From Dongia mobilis (GTDB lineage Bacteria; Pseudomonadota; Alphaproteobacteria; Dongiales; Dongiaceae), in the NCBI RefSeq assembly GCF_004363235.1, contig NZ_SNYW01000002.1:58894-122893 (forward strand): a DNA stretch of 64,000 bases, written 5' to 3'. Shown here piece by piece: positions 24,255-34,938 of this stretch. Both the position numbers and the translations under genes were made by a program. The notes beneath the pieces were generated by a model. It worked only from the letters and a program-made list of their open reading frames with translations. It was not told where the DNA came from and made no database searches. Each line of letters starts with the position of its first letter. Within the stretch, counting starts at the first letter, position 1.

Positions 24255-24346
24255 TGTCATGACCCGATTCAGTCGGGCCATCCACGAGTTTGTCCGCAGC
24301 CAAGGAAAGTAACGCGCGGATCCCCCGCCTGAAGCGGGGGATGACA
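24255..24346. repeat. REP-like composite palindrome, copy 2
   Basis: Same architecture as 11176-11265: TGTCAT at the left, CCACGAGTTT in the left half, CCCCCGC-CTGAAG-CGGGGG hairpin and ATGACA at the right. The left hairpin here is CCCGATTCAGTCGGGC, a base-pair-preserving variant. It separates rnk from the convergent pheA. Confidence 0.75.
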
Positions 24347-24389
24347 AGTGGCGTGAAAACCTGGTCCTGCTTCAGCCCGCGCGCCCGTA

Positions 24390-25235
24390 TCAGCCCTGGC
24401 CCTGCCTGAAGGGCGAGGCGGGATAGACGCCGAGGATGCGGACCTCGCGCGAGAAGAAGGAAAGCTCCTCCAGCGCCAGGCGCACGCCGCGCTGGTCGGG
24501 ATGGCCGTCGATATCGGCATAGAACTGTGCCGAGGAGAAATGGCCGTCGAGGATATAGCTCTCCAGCTTGGTGATGTTGACGCCGTTGGTGGCGAAACCG
24601 CCCAGCGCCTTGTAGAGCGCCGCCGGCACCGAGCGGACGCGAAAGACGAAGCTGGTGACGATTGGTCCCTTTGCCGGATCTGGGTCGATCGGCTCCTTCG
24701 CCATGACGACGAAGCGGGTGGTGTTGTGCTCGGCATCCTCCATGTCGCCCTTGAGGATGTCGAGGCCATAAGTCTCGGCCGCCAGCGTCGAGGCGATGGC
24801 CGCCATCGATCTGTCGCCCTTCTGCGCCACCTCGGCCGCGGCGCCGGCGGTATCGGCATGCACCACCGGCCTGATGCCGAGCGCGCGCAGGTTGTTGCGG
24901 CACTGGCTGAGCGCCTGGATATGGCTCGCCGCCGTCTTGATCTCGGCCAGCGTCGTCCCCTTCAGCCCGAGCAGCTGGTGGTTCACGCGCTGGAAATGCT
25001 CGGCGATGATGTGGAGGCCGGATTCGGGCAGCAAATGGTGGATATCGGCGACGCGCCCCGCCACCGAGTTTTCGATCGGCACCATGGCAAGGCGCGCGCG
25101 CCCCTCATGCACGGCGGCAAACATGTCCTCGAACGAGGCGCAGGGCAGTGTCTGCATCGCCGGATAGGCGGCGCGGCAGGCGAGGTTGGAATAGGCGCCG
25201 GGTACGCCCTGGAAGGCGATGGTGTTCTGGGTCAC
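24390..25235 (-). CDS. pheA: prephenate dehydratase
   Basis: A 281-residue monofunctional enzyme converting prephenate to phenylpyruvate in phenylalanine synthesis. The catalytic domain begins 'TIAFQGVPGAYSNLACRAAY', has 'VPIENSVAGRVADIHHLL' and ends in the essential T-R-F motif ('HNTTRFVVMA'). A C-terminal ACT regulatory domain (about 195-275, 'ALYKALGGFATNGVNITKLE') gives feedback inhibition by phenylalanine. There is no fused chorismate mutase. It lies 62 bases downstream of kdsB on the same strand, the usual alphaproteobacterial pairing. Confidence 0.97.
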   Translation of the reverse strand: MTQNTIAFQGVPGAYSNLACRAAYPAMQTLPCASFEDMFAAVHEGRARLAMVPIENSVAGRVADIHHLLPESGLHIIAEHFQRVNHQLLGLKGTTLAEIKTAASHIQALSQCRNNLRALGIRPVVHADTAGAAAEVAQKGDRSMAAIASTLAAETYGLDILKGDMEDAEHNTTRFVVMAKEPIDPDPAKGPIVTSFVFRVRSVPAALYKALGGFATNGVNITKLESYILDGHFSSAQFYADIDGHPDQRGVRLALEELSFFSREVRILGVYPASPFRQGQG

Positions 25236-25297
25236 GGCCAGTCTCTGAAAAGGGGGCGATCTTTGTAAATCGGGCGGTCTCGGTTGCGGAGGAAGGT

Positions 25298-26071
25298 CTA
25301 GGATCCGGGCGCCAGCAGCAGGCGGGCGCGCTCGAGGTCGGCCGGAGTATCGACACCGAGCGGCAGGGTGTCAACGCGCGCCACATCGATGCGCATGCCG
25401 TTCTCCAGCGCCCGCAATTGCTCCAGCTTCTCGCGCTGCTCGAGCATCCCCGGCGGCAGGGAAACGAAGCGCTCCAGCGCCGCGCGGCGATAGGCGTAGA
25501 GGCCGATATGGTGGTAATGCGGCCCCACCTTGCCATCGGCATTCGCCGGCACCGTCGCCCGGCTGAAATAAAGTGCGCGGGCGATGCCGCCGCCCTCTTG
25601 TCGGAATGCCGCCACCGCCTTCACCACATTCGGGTTGTGGCGCTCGGCCTCATCGGTAACCTCGACCGCCAGGGTGGCGATGTCGACAGCGGCATCGCGC
25701 AAAGGTTCGAGGACGCGGCGAATGAGGGCGGGGTCGATGGTGGGCAGATCGCCCTGCAGGTTGACGATGGCGTCGTGCCGCCTTCCGGGATCGATTTTCG
25801 ACAGCGCCGCGCAGATGCGGTCGGACCCGGAAGGGTGGGCGGGATCGGTCAGCACCGCCTGGCCGCCCGCCGCCTCGACCGCGGCGAGGATTTCCGGTTC
25901 GGCGCAGGCGACATAGACCGGGCCCAGTTCCGCCTCCATCGCCCGGCGCCAGACATGGACGATCATCGGCGCGCCGTGGATCACGGCCAGCGGCTTGTTC
26001 GGCAGGCGGGTCGAGGCGAGGCGGGCCGGGATCAGGATGACGGGGTTCTGGGGTTGCGCATCGGCAGTCAT
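25298..26071 (-). CDS. kdsB: 3-deoxy-manno-octulosonate cytidylyltransferase
   Basis: A 257-residue CMP-Kdo synthetase activating Kdo for lipid A core assembly, which points to a Gram-negative LPS. Signatures are the nucleotide-binding '[20 protein letters not shown]', '[12 protein letters not shown]', '[15 protein letters not shown]' and '[14 protein letters not shown]'. It is divergent from the cytochrome c gene and precedes pheA. Cytoplasmic. Confidence 0.96.
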   Translation of the reverse strand: MTADAQPQNPVILIPARLASTRLPNKPLAVIHGAPMIVHVWRRAMEAELGPVYVACAEPEILAAVEAAGGQAVLTDPAHPSGSDRICAALSKIDPGRRHDAIVNLQGDLPTIDPALIRRVLEPLRDAAVDIATLAVEVTDEAERHNPNVVKAVAAFRQEGGGIARALYFSRATVPANADGKVGPHYHHIGLYAYRRAALERFVSLPPGMLEQREKLEQLRALENGMRIDVARVDTLPLGVDTPADLERARLLLAPGS

Positions 26072-26399
26072 GACGGGTTCCGGCGGGTCGGGGTGATCGG
26101 TGGTCTTTAGGACCTTGGCCCCGCTTCCGACAGCCTGCCATCGCCGGGGCGCGACATTATGCCGCTAAGTGCCCGGAAACCAAGCCCGACTTTCCAGCCG
26201 GGTTGCGGCCGGCCGGGCGCGATATTCCGGTCAAGAGAGCCATCCGGAGATTGGACAGGCGCGGCGGAAGCGGTTAAATTCCGCGCCGAATTGACCCCTT
26301 TACCGCCAGAAGTTAGGGCGCACCGGATCGGGGTAGGCCGGACCGAACACATCGGCGGCTGCGGGACCCGGGGTGCCACAAGCCATGAGGGATGACGGA
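26072..26399. other. 328-base divergent promoter region (kdsB / cytochrome c)
   Basis: No ORF of merit. The best promoter-like match toward the cytochrome gene is TTGACC (26291-26296) with TTAGGG 16 bases on, which is weak. Several short GC palindromes such as GGCCGGCC (26209-26216) occur without further structure. Confidence 0.4.
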
Positions 26400-26939
26400 A
26401 TGTCCTTGGAAGCCAACAAGATCGCCGCTGCGGTCCTGGTCGGCGGATTGCTGACGCTCTCGGTCGGCATCGCTACGCACATGATCTACGGGACGCCGTC
26501 CGGCTCCTCCGTCGCCGTGGCCGGCGAACCCGCCGAGGGTGCGGGCGGCGTCGAGGGCGCAACCCAGGAAGCGGCCGCCCCGGTCGACATGATGCCGCTG
26601 ATCGCCAGCGCCGACCCCGCCGCCGGCGAGAAGGCCTTTGGCAAGTGCAAGGCCTGCCACACCTCGGAAAAGGGCGGCCCCAACCGGGTCGGCCCGAATC
26701 TGTGGAACACGGTGGGTGGCCATTCGGCCCATATGGACGGCTTTGCCTATTCCGATGCGATCAAGGGCCTGAACATCACCTGGGATTTCGAGCATCTCGA
26801 CAAGTTCCTGGAAAACCCGAAGGGCTATGCGCCGGGCACCAAGATGACCTTCGCCGGCATCAAGAAGCCGGAGGAGCGCGCCGCCCTCATCCGCTGGCTG
26901 CGCGACCAGGCCGACAGCCCCATCGCCCTGCCGCAATAA
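26400..26939 (+). CDS. cycM: membrane-anchored class I cytochrome c (CycM/c552 type)
   Basis: About 179 residues. An uncleaved N-terminal anchor ('NKIAAAVLVGGLLTLSVGIA') is followed by an Ala/Glu-rich linker and a cytochrome c domain with the haem motif C-K-A-C-H (Cys83, Cys86, His87) and axial methionine in 'GTKMTFAGI' (Met149). CycM-type proteins carry electrons from the bc1 complex to the terminal oxidase at the periplasmic face. The ATG at 26400 is preceded by GAGGGATG; ATGs at 26373 and 26385 are alternatives. The position beside kdsB-pheA is conserved in alphaproteobacteria. Confidence 0.92.
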   Translation: MSLEANKIAAAVLVGGLLTLSVGIATHMIYGTPSGSSVAVAGEPAEGAGGVEGATQEAAAPVDMMPLIASADPAAGEKAFGKCKACHTSEKGGPNRVGPNLWNTVGGHSAHMDGFAYSDAIKGLNITWDFEHLDKFLENPKGYAPGTKMTFAGIKKPEERAALIRWLRDQADSPIALPQ

Positions 26940-26962
26940 GCCGGTCGCGGGCGCAACCGGTC

Positions 26963-27754
26963 GTGGCCGCGCAAGCTGGCGAAGTCCTGTCGGGCGAGTT
27001 CCTGTCAGTCGCGCGCGGCCTGACCGAGGTCAGCCGGCCGATTCTCCGGCGCTATTACCGCACCCGGGTCGATATCCTCGACAAGAGCGATGAAAGCCCG
27101 GTGACCCAGGCCGACCGCGAATGCGAATCGGCCCTGCGCGCCGCCATCGCCACGGCCTTTCCGGACCACGGCATCATCGGCGAGGAATTCGGGCCCGAGC
27201 GCGCCGATGCCGAATTCGTCTGGGTGCTCGACCCCCTGGACGGGACCCGCGCCTTCATCACCGGGCGGCCGATGTTCGGCACCCTCATCGCCCTGACCCG
27301 CGGCGGCAAGCCGGTGCTGGGGGTCATCGACATGCCGATCCTGGGCGACACCTGGCTGGGTGCCGTCGGCCATCCCACGACACTGAACGGCGAACCGGTG
27401 CGCCCGCGCGCCTGTGCCGCGCTGAAGGATGCCTATTTCTCCTGCGCGCTGCCGCTGATGTTCGCCGGCCCCTTCCGCCCCACCCTCGACGCCCTCACCG
27501 CGGCCACCAAATCGCAGACCTTCGGCGGCGATTGCTACCAGTACGGGGTGCTGGCCAGCGGCTTCCTCGACCTCGTGGTCGAGCGGCAATTGGGCCTCTA
27601 TGATTTCCTCGCCCTGGTACCGATCCTCGATGGCGCCGGCGCCTATATCACCGACTGGCAGGGCAAGGCGCTCGACATCCGCTCCGGCGACCAGGTCGTG
27701 GCGGCCGGCGACCGGCGCGTGCTCGACCAGGCACTCGACCTCCTCAATCGCTAG
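26963..27754 (+). CDS. hisN: histidinol-phosphatase, inositol monophosphatase family
   Basis: About 263 residues from a GTG at 26963; no ATG fits. The metal-dependent phosphatase core shows 'IGEEFG' (Glu ligand), 'VLDPLDGTRAFITGRP' and 'GGDCYQYGVLASG' (Asp ligand). The form D-G-T-R-A-F-I-T-G-(R/K)-P is characteristic of the HisN-type histidinol-phosphate phosphatases rather than of general inositol monophosphatases or CysQ. It would remove phosphate from histidinol phosphate, the penultimate part of histidine synthesis. It starts 23 bases after the cytochrome gene and may share its transcript. The exact start codon is uncertain. Confidence 0.88.
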   Translation: MAAQAGEVLSGEFLSVARGLTEVSRPILRRYYRTRVDILDKSDESPVTQADRECESALRAAIATAFPDHGIIGEEFGPERADAEFVWVLDPLDGTRAFITGRPMFGTLIALTRGGKPVLGVIDMPILGDTWLGAVGHPTTLNGEPVRPRACAALKDAYFSCALPLMFAGPFRPTLDALTAATKSQTFGGDCYQYGVLASGFLDLVVERQLGLYDFLALVPILDGAGAYITDWQGKALDIRSGDQVVAAGDRRVLDQALDLLNR

Positions 27755-27880
27755 CAGCGCCATCCAAAGACCGTGGGTCCCGGCGTCGCGCGGGGGATGA
27801 CGGCTTTGGTGAGGGCCGCTATGCTCGCCGGCAGGACGCCGGCACGAGCGTCGCTTGACCGATCCAGGGAAGGGCCGTTG

Positions 27881-29923
27881 ATGAAGCTTGTCGCCGCCGC
27901 GATTCTGAGCGCCGCCACGATCTCGATTCTCGCCAGCCTCGCTTCACCCGGCGCGCGTGCGCAATCCAGCGAAATCACCCACGCTTTGTCGCTCGGCGAT
28001 GCGGTCAAATACCCGCCCGATTTCCGCCACCTCGATTACGTCAACCCGGACGCGCCCAAGGGCGGCACCGTGCGCTTCGCTGCCATCGGCAGCTTCGACA
28101 GCCTCAACCCCTTCATCGTGCGCGGCGAGGCGGCGTCGATGCCGGGCTTCTACGAATTGCTGACCGGCTCGGCCGATGACGACATCATGAGCGAATACGG
28201 CCTCATCGCCGAGACCATGGAAGTGGCGACAGACAATTCCTGGATCGTCTTCAACCTGCGCGCCGAGGCGCGCTGGCATGACGGCAAGCCGATCACCGCC
28301 GAGGACGTCGTCTTCTCCTTCAACATCCTGAAGGAGAAGGGACGGCCGCAATTCCGCTACTACTACGGCAATGTCGAGAAGGCGGAAGTGCTGGGCCCGC
28401 TCAAGGTCAGGTTCACCTTCAATACCAGTGACAACCGCGAATTGCCGGTGATCATGGGCCAGCTGCCGGTGCTGCCCAGGCACTACTGGGAAGGGCGCAA
28501 TTTCGACGAGCCCTCGCTCGAGATCCCGGTGGGCAGCGGTCCCTACAAGGTGAAAAGCTTCGAGGCCGGCCGGTCGATCACCCTGGAACGCGACCCCGGA
28601 TACTGGGGCAAGGACCTGCCGATCAATATCGGCAACGACAATTACGACATCGTGCGCATCGACTACTACCGCGATCCCAATGTCTCGCGCGAGGCGTTCA
28701 AGGCCGGCGCCTATGATTTCCGCGTCGAAAGCTCGGCCAAGGAATGGGCGACCGGCTATGAATCGCCGGCCCTGCGCGACGGCCGCTTCAAGATGGAGCT
28801 GATCGAGACCGACAACCCGCAGGGCATGCAGGGCTTCAGCATGAACCTGCGCCGGCCGCTGTTCCAGGATGCGCGCGTGCGCGAGGCGATGATTCTGGCC
28901 TTCGATTTCGAATGGTCCAACAAGACGCTGTTCTTCGACCAGTACACGCGCACGCGCAGCTTCTTCCAGAACTCGCCGATGGAGGCAAAGGGGCTGCCCT
29001 CGCCTGCGGAACTGGCGCTGCTGGAGCCCTGGCGCGGCCAGATTCCGGAGGAGGTCTTCACCACCGAATACCAGCCGCCGGTGAGCGACGGTTCCGGCAC
29101 CAACCGCGACAACCTGTCCAGGGCCGCGCAATTGCTGGAGGCGGCCGGCTGGAAGCTGGAGGGCGCCAGGCGCATCAAGGACGGCCAGGCATTCGAGTTC
29201 GAGTTCCTGATCGATGCCGGCAATTCGCAATTCGAGCGCATCGTGCAGCCCTATCTGCGCAACCTCGATCGCCTCGGCATCAAGGGTAGCCTGCGAGCGG
29301 TCGATTCCTCGCAATACGAGAAGCGCGTCAGCGAGGATTTCGATTTCGACATGATCTCGTCGCTCTATCCGCAATCGCTCTCGCCCGGCAACGAGCAGCG
29401 CTATTACTGGAGCAGCGAGGCGGCGGATGCGCCCGGCAGCCAGAACTATATCGGCATCAGGAACCCGGCCATCGACGCGCTGATCGAGACGCTGATCATG
29501 GCGCCGACACGCGAGGAGCTGATCACCGCCAGCCGCGCCCTCGACCGCGTGCTGCAATGGAGCCATTTCGTCGTGCCCAACTGGCACATGCGCGGCGTGC
29601 GCATCGCCTATTGGGACAAGTTCGGCCGGCCGGAGAAGCTGCCGCAGCCGACCTATGGCATCGGCAATTCGGCCTGGTGGATCGATCCCGCGAAGGAAGC
29701 GGCCCTGAAGGCGAAGCTGGCTGAAGCCCCCGCTGCAACGGCCGCACCGGCGGAGCCTGTGGCAGCCGAACCCACAGCCGAGCCGGCAACTGAGCCGGCA
29801 GCCGAGCCGGCAGAGGCGCCAGCCGGGCGCGGTGCTTCGCCCATCACCTATGTGCTCTATGGCGCCGGCGCCCTCCTCCTGCTGCTGATCGTGCTGGGCG
29901 CCGTGCGGCGGAAGAAGCAGTGA
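27881..29923 (+). CDS. yejA: peptide ABC transporter substrate-binding protein with C-terminal membrane tail
   Basis: A 680-residue family-5 extracellular binding protein. The signal peptide ends near 'SPGARAQ', and the body has the family start 'HLDYVNPDAPKGGTVRFAA' and 'GSGPYKVKSFEAGRSITLER', as in YejA proteins for microcin C-like and other peptides. The ordinary domain ends near residue 610. A Pro/Ala/Glu-rich linker then precedes a hydrophobic helix ('YVLYGAGALLLLLIVLGAV') and ends in R-R-K-K-Q, so the protein may be tethered to the inner membrane at both maturation stages. The ATG at 27881 follows CAGGGAAGGG. It is the first gene of yejABEF. Confidence 0.92.
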   Translation: MKLVAAAILSAATISILASLASPGARAQSSEITHALSLGDAVKYPPDFRHLDYVNPDAPKGGTVRFAAIGSFDSLNPFIVRGEAASMPGFYELLTGSADDDIMSEYGLIAETMEVATDNSWIVFNLRAEARWHDGKPITAEDVVFSFNILKEKGRPQFRYYYGNVEKAEVLGPLKVRFTFNTSDNRELPVIMGQLPVLPRHYWEGRNFDEPSLEIPVGSGPYKVKSFEAGRSITLERDPGYWGKDLPINIGNDNYDIVRIDYYRDPNVSREAFKAGAYDFRVESSAKEWATGYESPALRDGRFKMELIETDNPQGMQGFSMNLRRPLFQDARVREAMILAFDFEWSNKTLFFDQYTRTRSFFQNSPMEAKGLPSPAELALLEPWRGQIPEEVFTTEYQPPVSDGSGTNRDNLSRAAQLLEAAGWKLEGARRIKDGQAFEFEFLIDAGNSQFERIVQPYLRNLDRLGIKGSLRAVDSSQYEKRVSEDFDFDMISSLYPQSLSPGNEQRYYWSSEAADAPGSQNYIGIRNPAIDALIETLIMAPTREELITASRALDRVLQWSHFVVPNWHMRGVRIAYWDKFGRPEKLPQPTYGIGNSAWWIDPAKEAALKAKLAEAPAATAAPAEPVAAEPTAEPATEPAAEPAEAPAGRGASPITYVLYGAGALLLLLIVLGAVRRKKQ

Positions 29924-30032
29924 ACCGCGGCGGGTTGGAGCAGGCCTCGGCCTGCCCCCCACCCCACGCCACCCCCGCAGGAATGGCGGGCGGGGCCGGG
30001 GGTGACGCGCCACTGCACCGGGACCAGCCCGC

Positions 30033-31130
30033 ATGATCGCCTATATCATCCGCCGCCTGCTGCTGATGATCCCGACCCTCCTCGGCATCATGGTGATCAA
30101 TTTCATCGTCATCCAGGCGGCACCCGGCGGGCCGGTCGAGCAGACCATCGCCCAGCTGCGCGGCACCGCGCTCGACACCACGGCACGGGTCACCGGCGGC
30201 GGCCAGGAATTGATGGGCGGCGGGCAGAATGCCGCCCCGGGCGAGTCGCAATATCGCGGTGCCCGCGGCCTCGATCCCAAATTCATCAAGGAGATCGAGC
30301 GCATGTACGGCTTCGACAAGCCGATGCACGAGCGCTTCCTGATGATGATGAAAAGCTACCTCACCTTCGATTTCGGCAACTCCTTCTTCAAGGGCCGGCC
30401 GGTGGTCGATTTGATCGTCGAGAAGATGCCGGTGTCGATCTCGCTGGGCTTGTGGACGACGCTTCTCATCTACGGCATCTCGATTCCGCTCGGCATCGCC
30501 AAGGCCTCGCGCGACGGCACCCCCTTCGATTTCTGGACCAGCACCGCCATCATCGTCGGCAGCGCCATCCCCGGCTTCCTGTTCGCGATCCTGCTCATCG
30601 TGCTGTTCGCCGGCGGCACCTATTGGAACATCTTCCCGCTGCGCGGCCTCACCTCGGAAAACTGGGAAACGCTCTCGCTCTCGGGCAAGATCCTCGACTA
30701 TCTCTGGCACATGGTGCTGCCGATCACCTCGCTGGTCATCGGCAGTTTTGCCGGCCTCACCATGCTGACCAAGAACTCGTTCCTCGACCAGATCAACCTG
30801 CAATACGTGACCACGGCGCGGGCCAAGGGCAATACCGAGCAGCGCGTGCTCTATGGCCATGTCTTCCGGAACGCCATGCTGATCGTCATCGCCGGCTTTC
30901 CCAGCGCCTTCATCGGCATCCTCTTCACCGGCGCGCTGCTGACCGAGATCATCTTCTCGCTGGACGGGCTCGGCCTGCTCGGCTGGGAGGCGGCGATCGG
31001 GCGCGACTACCCGGTCATGTTCGCCACCCTCTACATCTTCACCCTGCTGGGCCTGGTCCTCAAGCTGGTCGGCGACATCACCTATATGCTGGTCGATCCC
31101 CGCATCGATTTCGAGGCGCGGGCGATATGA
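30033..31130 (+). CDS. yejB: peptide ABC transporter permease YejB
   Basis: A 365-residue DppB-family inner-membrane permease: N-terminal '[20 protein letters not shown]', a long periplasmic insert typical of YejB (about 40-120) and five more helices. The ABC-ATPase coupling loop region is '[20 protein letters not shown]' (EAA-type motif). With YejE it forms the channel of the oligopeptide importer. The stop overlaps the yejE start by four bases (ATGA, 31127-31130). Confidence 0.95.
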   Translation: MIAYIIRRLLLMIPTLLGIMVINFIVIQAAPGGPVEQTIAQLRGTALDTTARVTGGGQELMGGGQNAAPGESQYRGARGLDPKFIKEIERMYGFDKPMHERFLMMMKSYLTFDFGNSFFKGRPVVDLIVEKMPVSISLGLWTTLLIYGISIPLGIAKASRDGTPFDFWTSTAIIVGSAIPGFLFAILLIVLFAGGTYWNIFPLRGLTSENWETLSLSGKILDYLWHMVLPITSLVIGSFAGLTMLTKNSFLDQINLQYVTTARAKGNTEQRVLYGHVFRNAMLIVIAGFPSAFIGILFTGALLTEIIFSLDGLGLLGWEAAIGRDYPVMFATLYIFTLLGLVLKLVGDITYMLVDPRIDFEARAI

Positions 31131-32190
31131 CGATCGCATCGCCCAGGCCGCGCATCCTCGGTCTCGGGGTCTCGCCCGTCACCCATCGGCGCTGGCTGGG
31201 CTTCCTCGCCAACCGGCGCGGCTTCTGGTCGCTCATGCTGTTCCTGGCCCTCTTCGCGCTCAGCCTGCCGGCCGAGTTCATCGCCAACGACAAGCCGATT
31301 GCGGTCGCTTATCGGGACGAGATCTACTGGCCGGTCTTCCGCGAATATGGCGACGAGACCTTCGGCGGCATTCCCGGCCTGCGCGCCGATTTCACTCAAC
31401 CCGACATGCAGCAGCGCGTCGCGGAAAGCGGCGGCTGGATGATCTGGCCGCCGATTCCCTATGCCTACAACACGGTGGTGCTGAACCTGCCCGGTCCGGC
31501 GCCGACGCCGCCCGACGCAATCAACTGGCTGGGTACCGACGACCAGGCGCGCGACGTCATGGCGCGCGTCATCTACGGCTTCCGCATCTCGGTCCTGTTC
31601 GGCCTGGCGCTGACCATCGTCTCGACCGTCGTCGGCGTGCTGGCCGGTGCGGTGCAGGGCTATTTCGGCGGCTGGGTCGATCTGCTGGCGCAGCGCTTCC
31701 TGGAAATCTGGGAGAGCCTGCCCGCCCTCTACATCCTCATCATCGTCGCCGCGGTGATCGTGCCCGGCTTCTGGACGCTGCTCATCCTGCTGCTGATCTT
31801 TTCCTGGACCTGGCCGATATCGGTGGTGCGGGCCGAGTTCCTGCGCGCGCGCAACCTCGAATATGTCCGCGCCGCCAAGGCGCTGGGCCTCGGCGACTGG
31901 CGCATCATGATCCGCCACATGCTGCCCAATGCCATGGTGGCGACGCTGACCTTCCTGCCCTTCACGCTGTCGGGCTCGGTGACGGCACTGACCTCGCTCG
32001 ACTTTCTCGGCTTCGGCCTGCCGCCGGGCTCGCCTTCGCTGGGCGAATTGCTGAAACAGGGCAAGGACAATCTGCAGGCGCCCTGGCTCGGCCTCACCGG
32101 CTTCTTCGTCATCGGGCTGATGCTGACGCTCCTCATCTTCATCGGCGAGGCGGTGCGCGATGCCTTCGATCCGCGCAAGGGACACCATTC

Positions 32191-32194
<4 letters not shown>
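31127..32194 (+). CDS. yejE: peptide ABC transporter permease YejE
   Basis: A 355-residue DppC-family permease. After a first helix ('[20 protein letters not shown]') comes the extended YejE-type periplasmic loop, with '[20 protein letters not shown]' entering the transport domain and the EAA-type coupling loop '[20 protein letters not shown]'. It overlaps yejB upstream and yejF downstream by ATGA junctions, so the four genes are translationally coupled. Confidence 0.95.
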
Positions 32195-33803
<1,609 letters not shown>

Positions 33804-33807
<4 letters not shown>

Positions 33808-34745
33808 CCCCGCCGCCGACACCCCTGCTCTTTGCCGGCGCCGAGGAATACAACGCAATCTGGGCCCGGGCGGCAGCGGCCGTGCCGGAGATCGACTTGG
33901 TCTTCCATCGCCCCGGAATCGACGTCACCCCGTTCGAATACCTGATGATGTGGCGCCCGGTGCCGGGCCTTATTGCCGCCATGCCGCGCTTGAAGGCGCT
34001 GTTCAGCTTCGGTGCCGGGATCGAGCGACTGCTGGCGCATCCCGAGATCCCGGCCGACCTTCCCATCGTGCGCATGGTGGAGCCGGGGCTGACCGAGGGC
34101 ATGGCGCAGTATGTGCTGTGGCAGGTGCTGCGCCACCATCGCCGCATCTGGGAACTGGAAGCGGCCGAGGCGGAGGCGCGCTGGGCGCCGCATCTCTATC
34201 CCCCCGCCTGGGAGCGCAAGGTCGGCATCCTCGGCCTCGGCCATCTGGGTGCGGCGTCGGCAGGGCTGCTGGCCCTGATGGGGTTTCCGCTCCGCGGCTG
34301 GTCGCGCAGCCGCAAAGAAGTTCCCGGCGTCGAGAGCTTCGCCGGGGGCGCGGAACTGCCGGCCTTCCTTTCCGGGCTCGACATCCTCGTCTGCCTGCTG
34401 CCGCTGACCGCGGAAACCAGGGGCATCCTCAACCGCGATCTCTTCGCGCAATTGGCCCCCGGCGCCTGCCTCGTCAATGCCGGGCGCGGCGGACATCTGG
34501 TCGAGGCGGATCTGATCCCGGCGCTCGATTCGGGACAGCTGGCGGCGGCCAGCCTCGACGTCTTCGCCACCGAGCCGCTTCCCGCCGACCATCCCTTCTG
34601 GGCGCATCCGCGCATCACCATGACGCCGCACAATGCCAGCGATACCGACCCGGTGACCGGCCTCAGGGAAGTCGCCCGCCAGATCAAGGCCCATCGCCGC
34701 GGTGAGCCGCTGCGCCATGTCGCGGAACGGGCGCGGGGCTATTGA
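33804..34745 (+). CDS. ghrA: glyoxylate/hydroxypyruvate reductase A-like D-2-hydroxyacid dehydrogenase
   Basis: A 313-residue D-isomer-specific 2-hydroxyacid dehydrogenase of the GhrA branch. The NAD(P)-binding turn is 'VGILGLGHLGAASAGLLALM', the arginine-side motif 'CLVNAGRGGHLVEADLIPAL', the Glu region 'ASLDVFATEPLPADHPFW' and the catalytic histidine 'MTPHNASDTD'. It reduces glyoxylate or hydroxypyruvate with NADPH in the cytosol. The ATG overlaps the yejF stop (33804-33807), tying its translation to the transporter. The physiological link is not obvious. Confidence 0.9.
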
Positions 34746-34938
34746 GCGGCGGCGGCGCGCAACTTTCCGGCAGGTTTTTTTGCGACCCTCCACCGCCGGT
34801 GTGAAGTGATGCCGGCTTGGTAATATCTTCTTAGGCATTTCGGAAAATAATCCCTTCCACCGGGCCCGGCCCACCGATTTCCGGCGGGACGCCGGACGTC
34901 GATCAGAAACACATCCTGCCAATTCCCAAGGATCTCGG

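Noticed and set aside
27944..30034. A 696-codon minus-strand open frame opposite yejA
   Set aside because: yejA has signal peptide, family motifs and operon context; the antisense frame has none.
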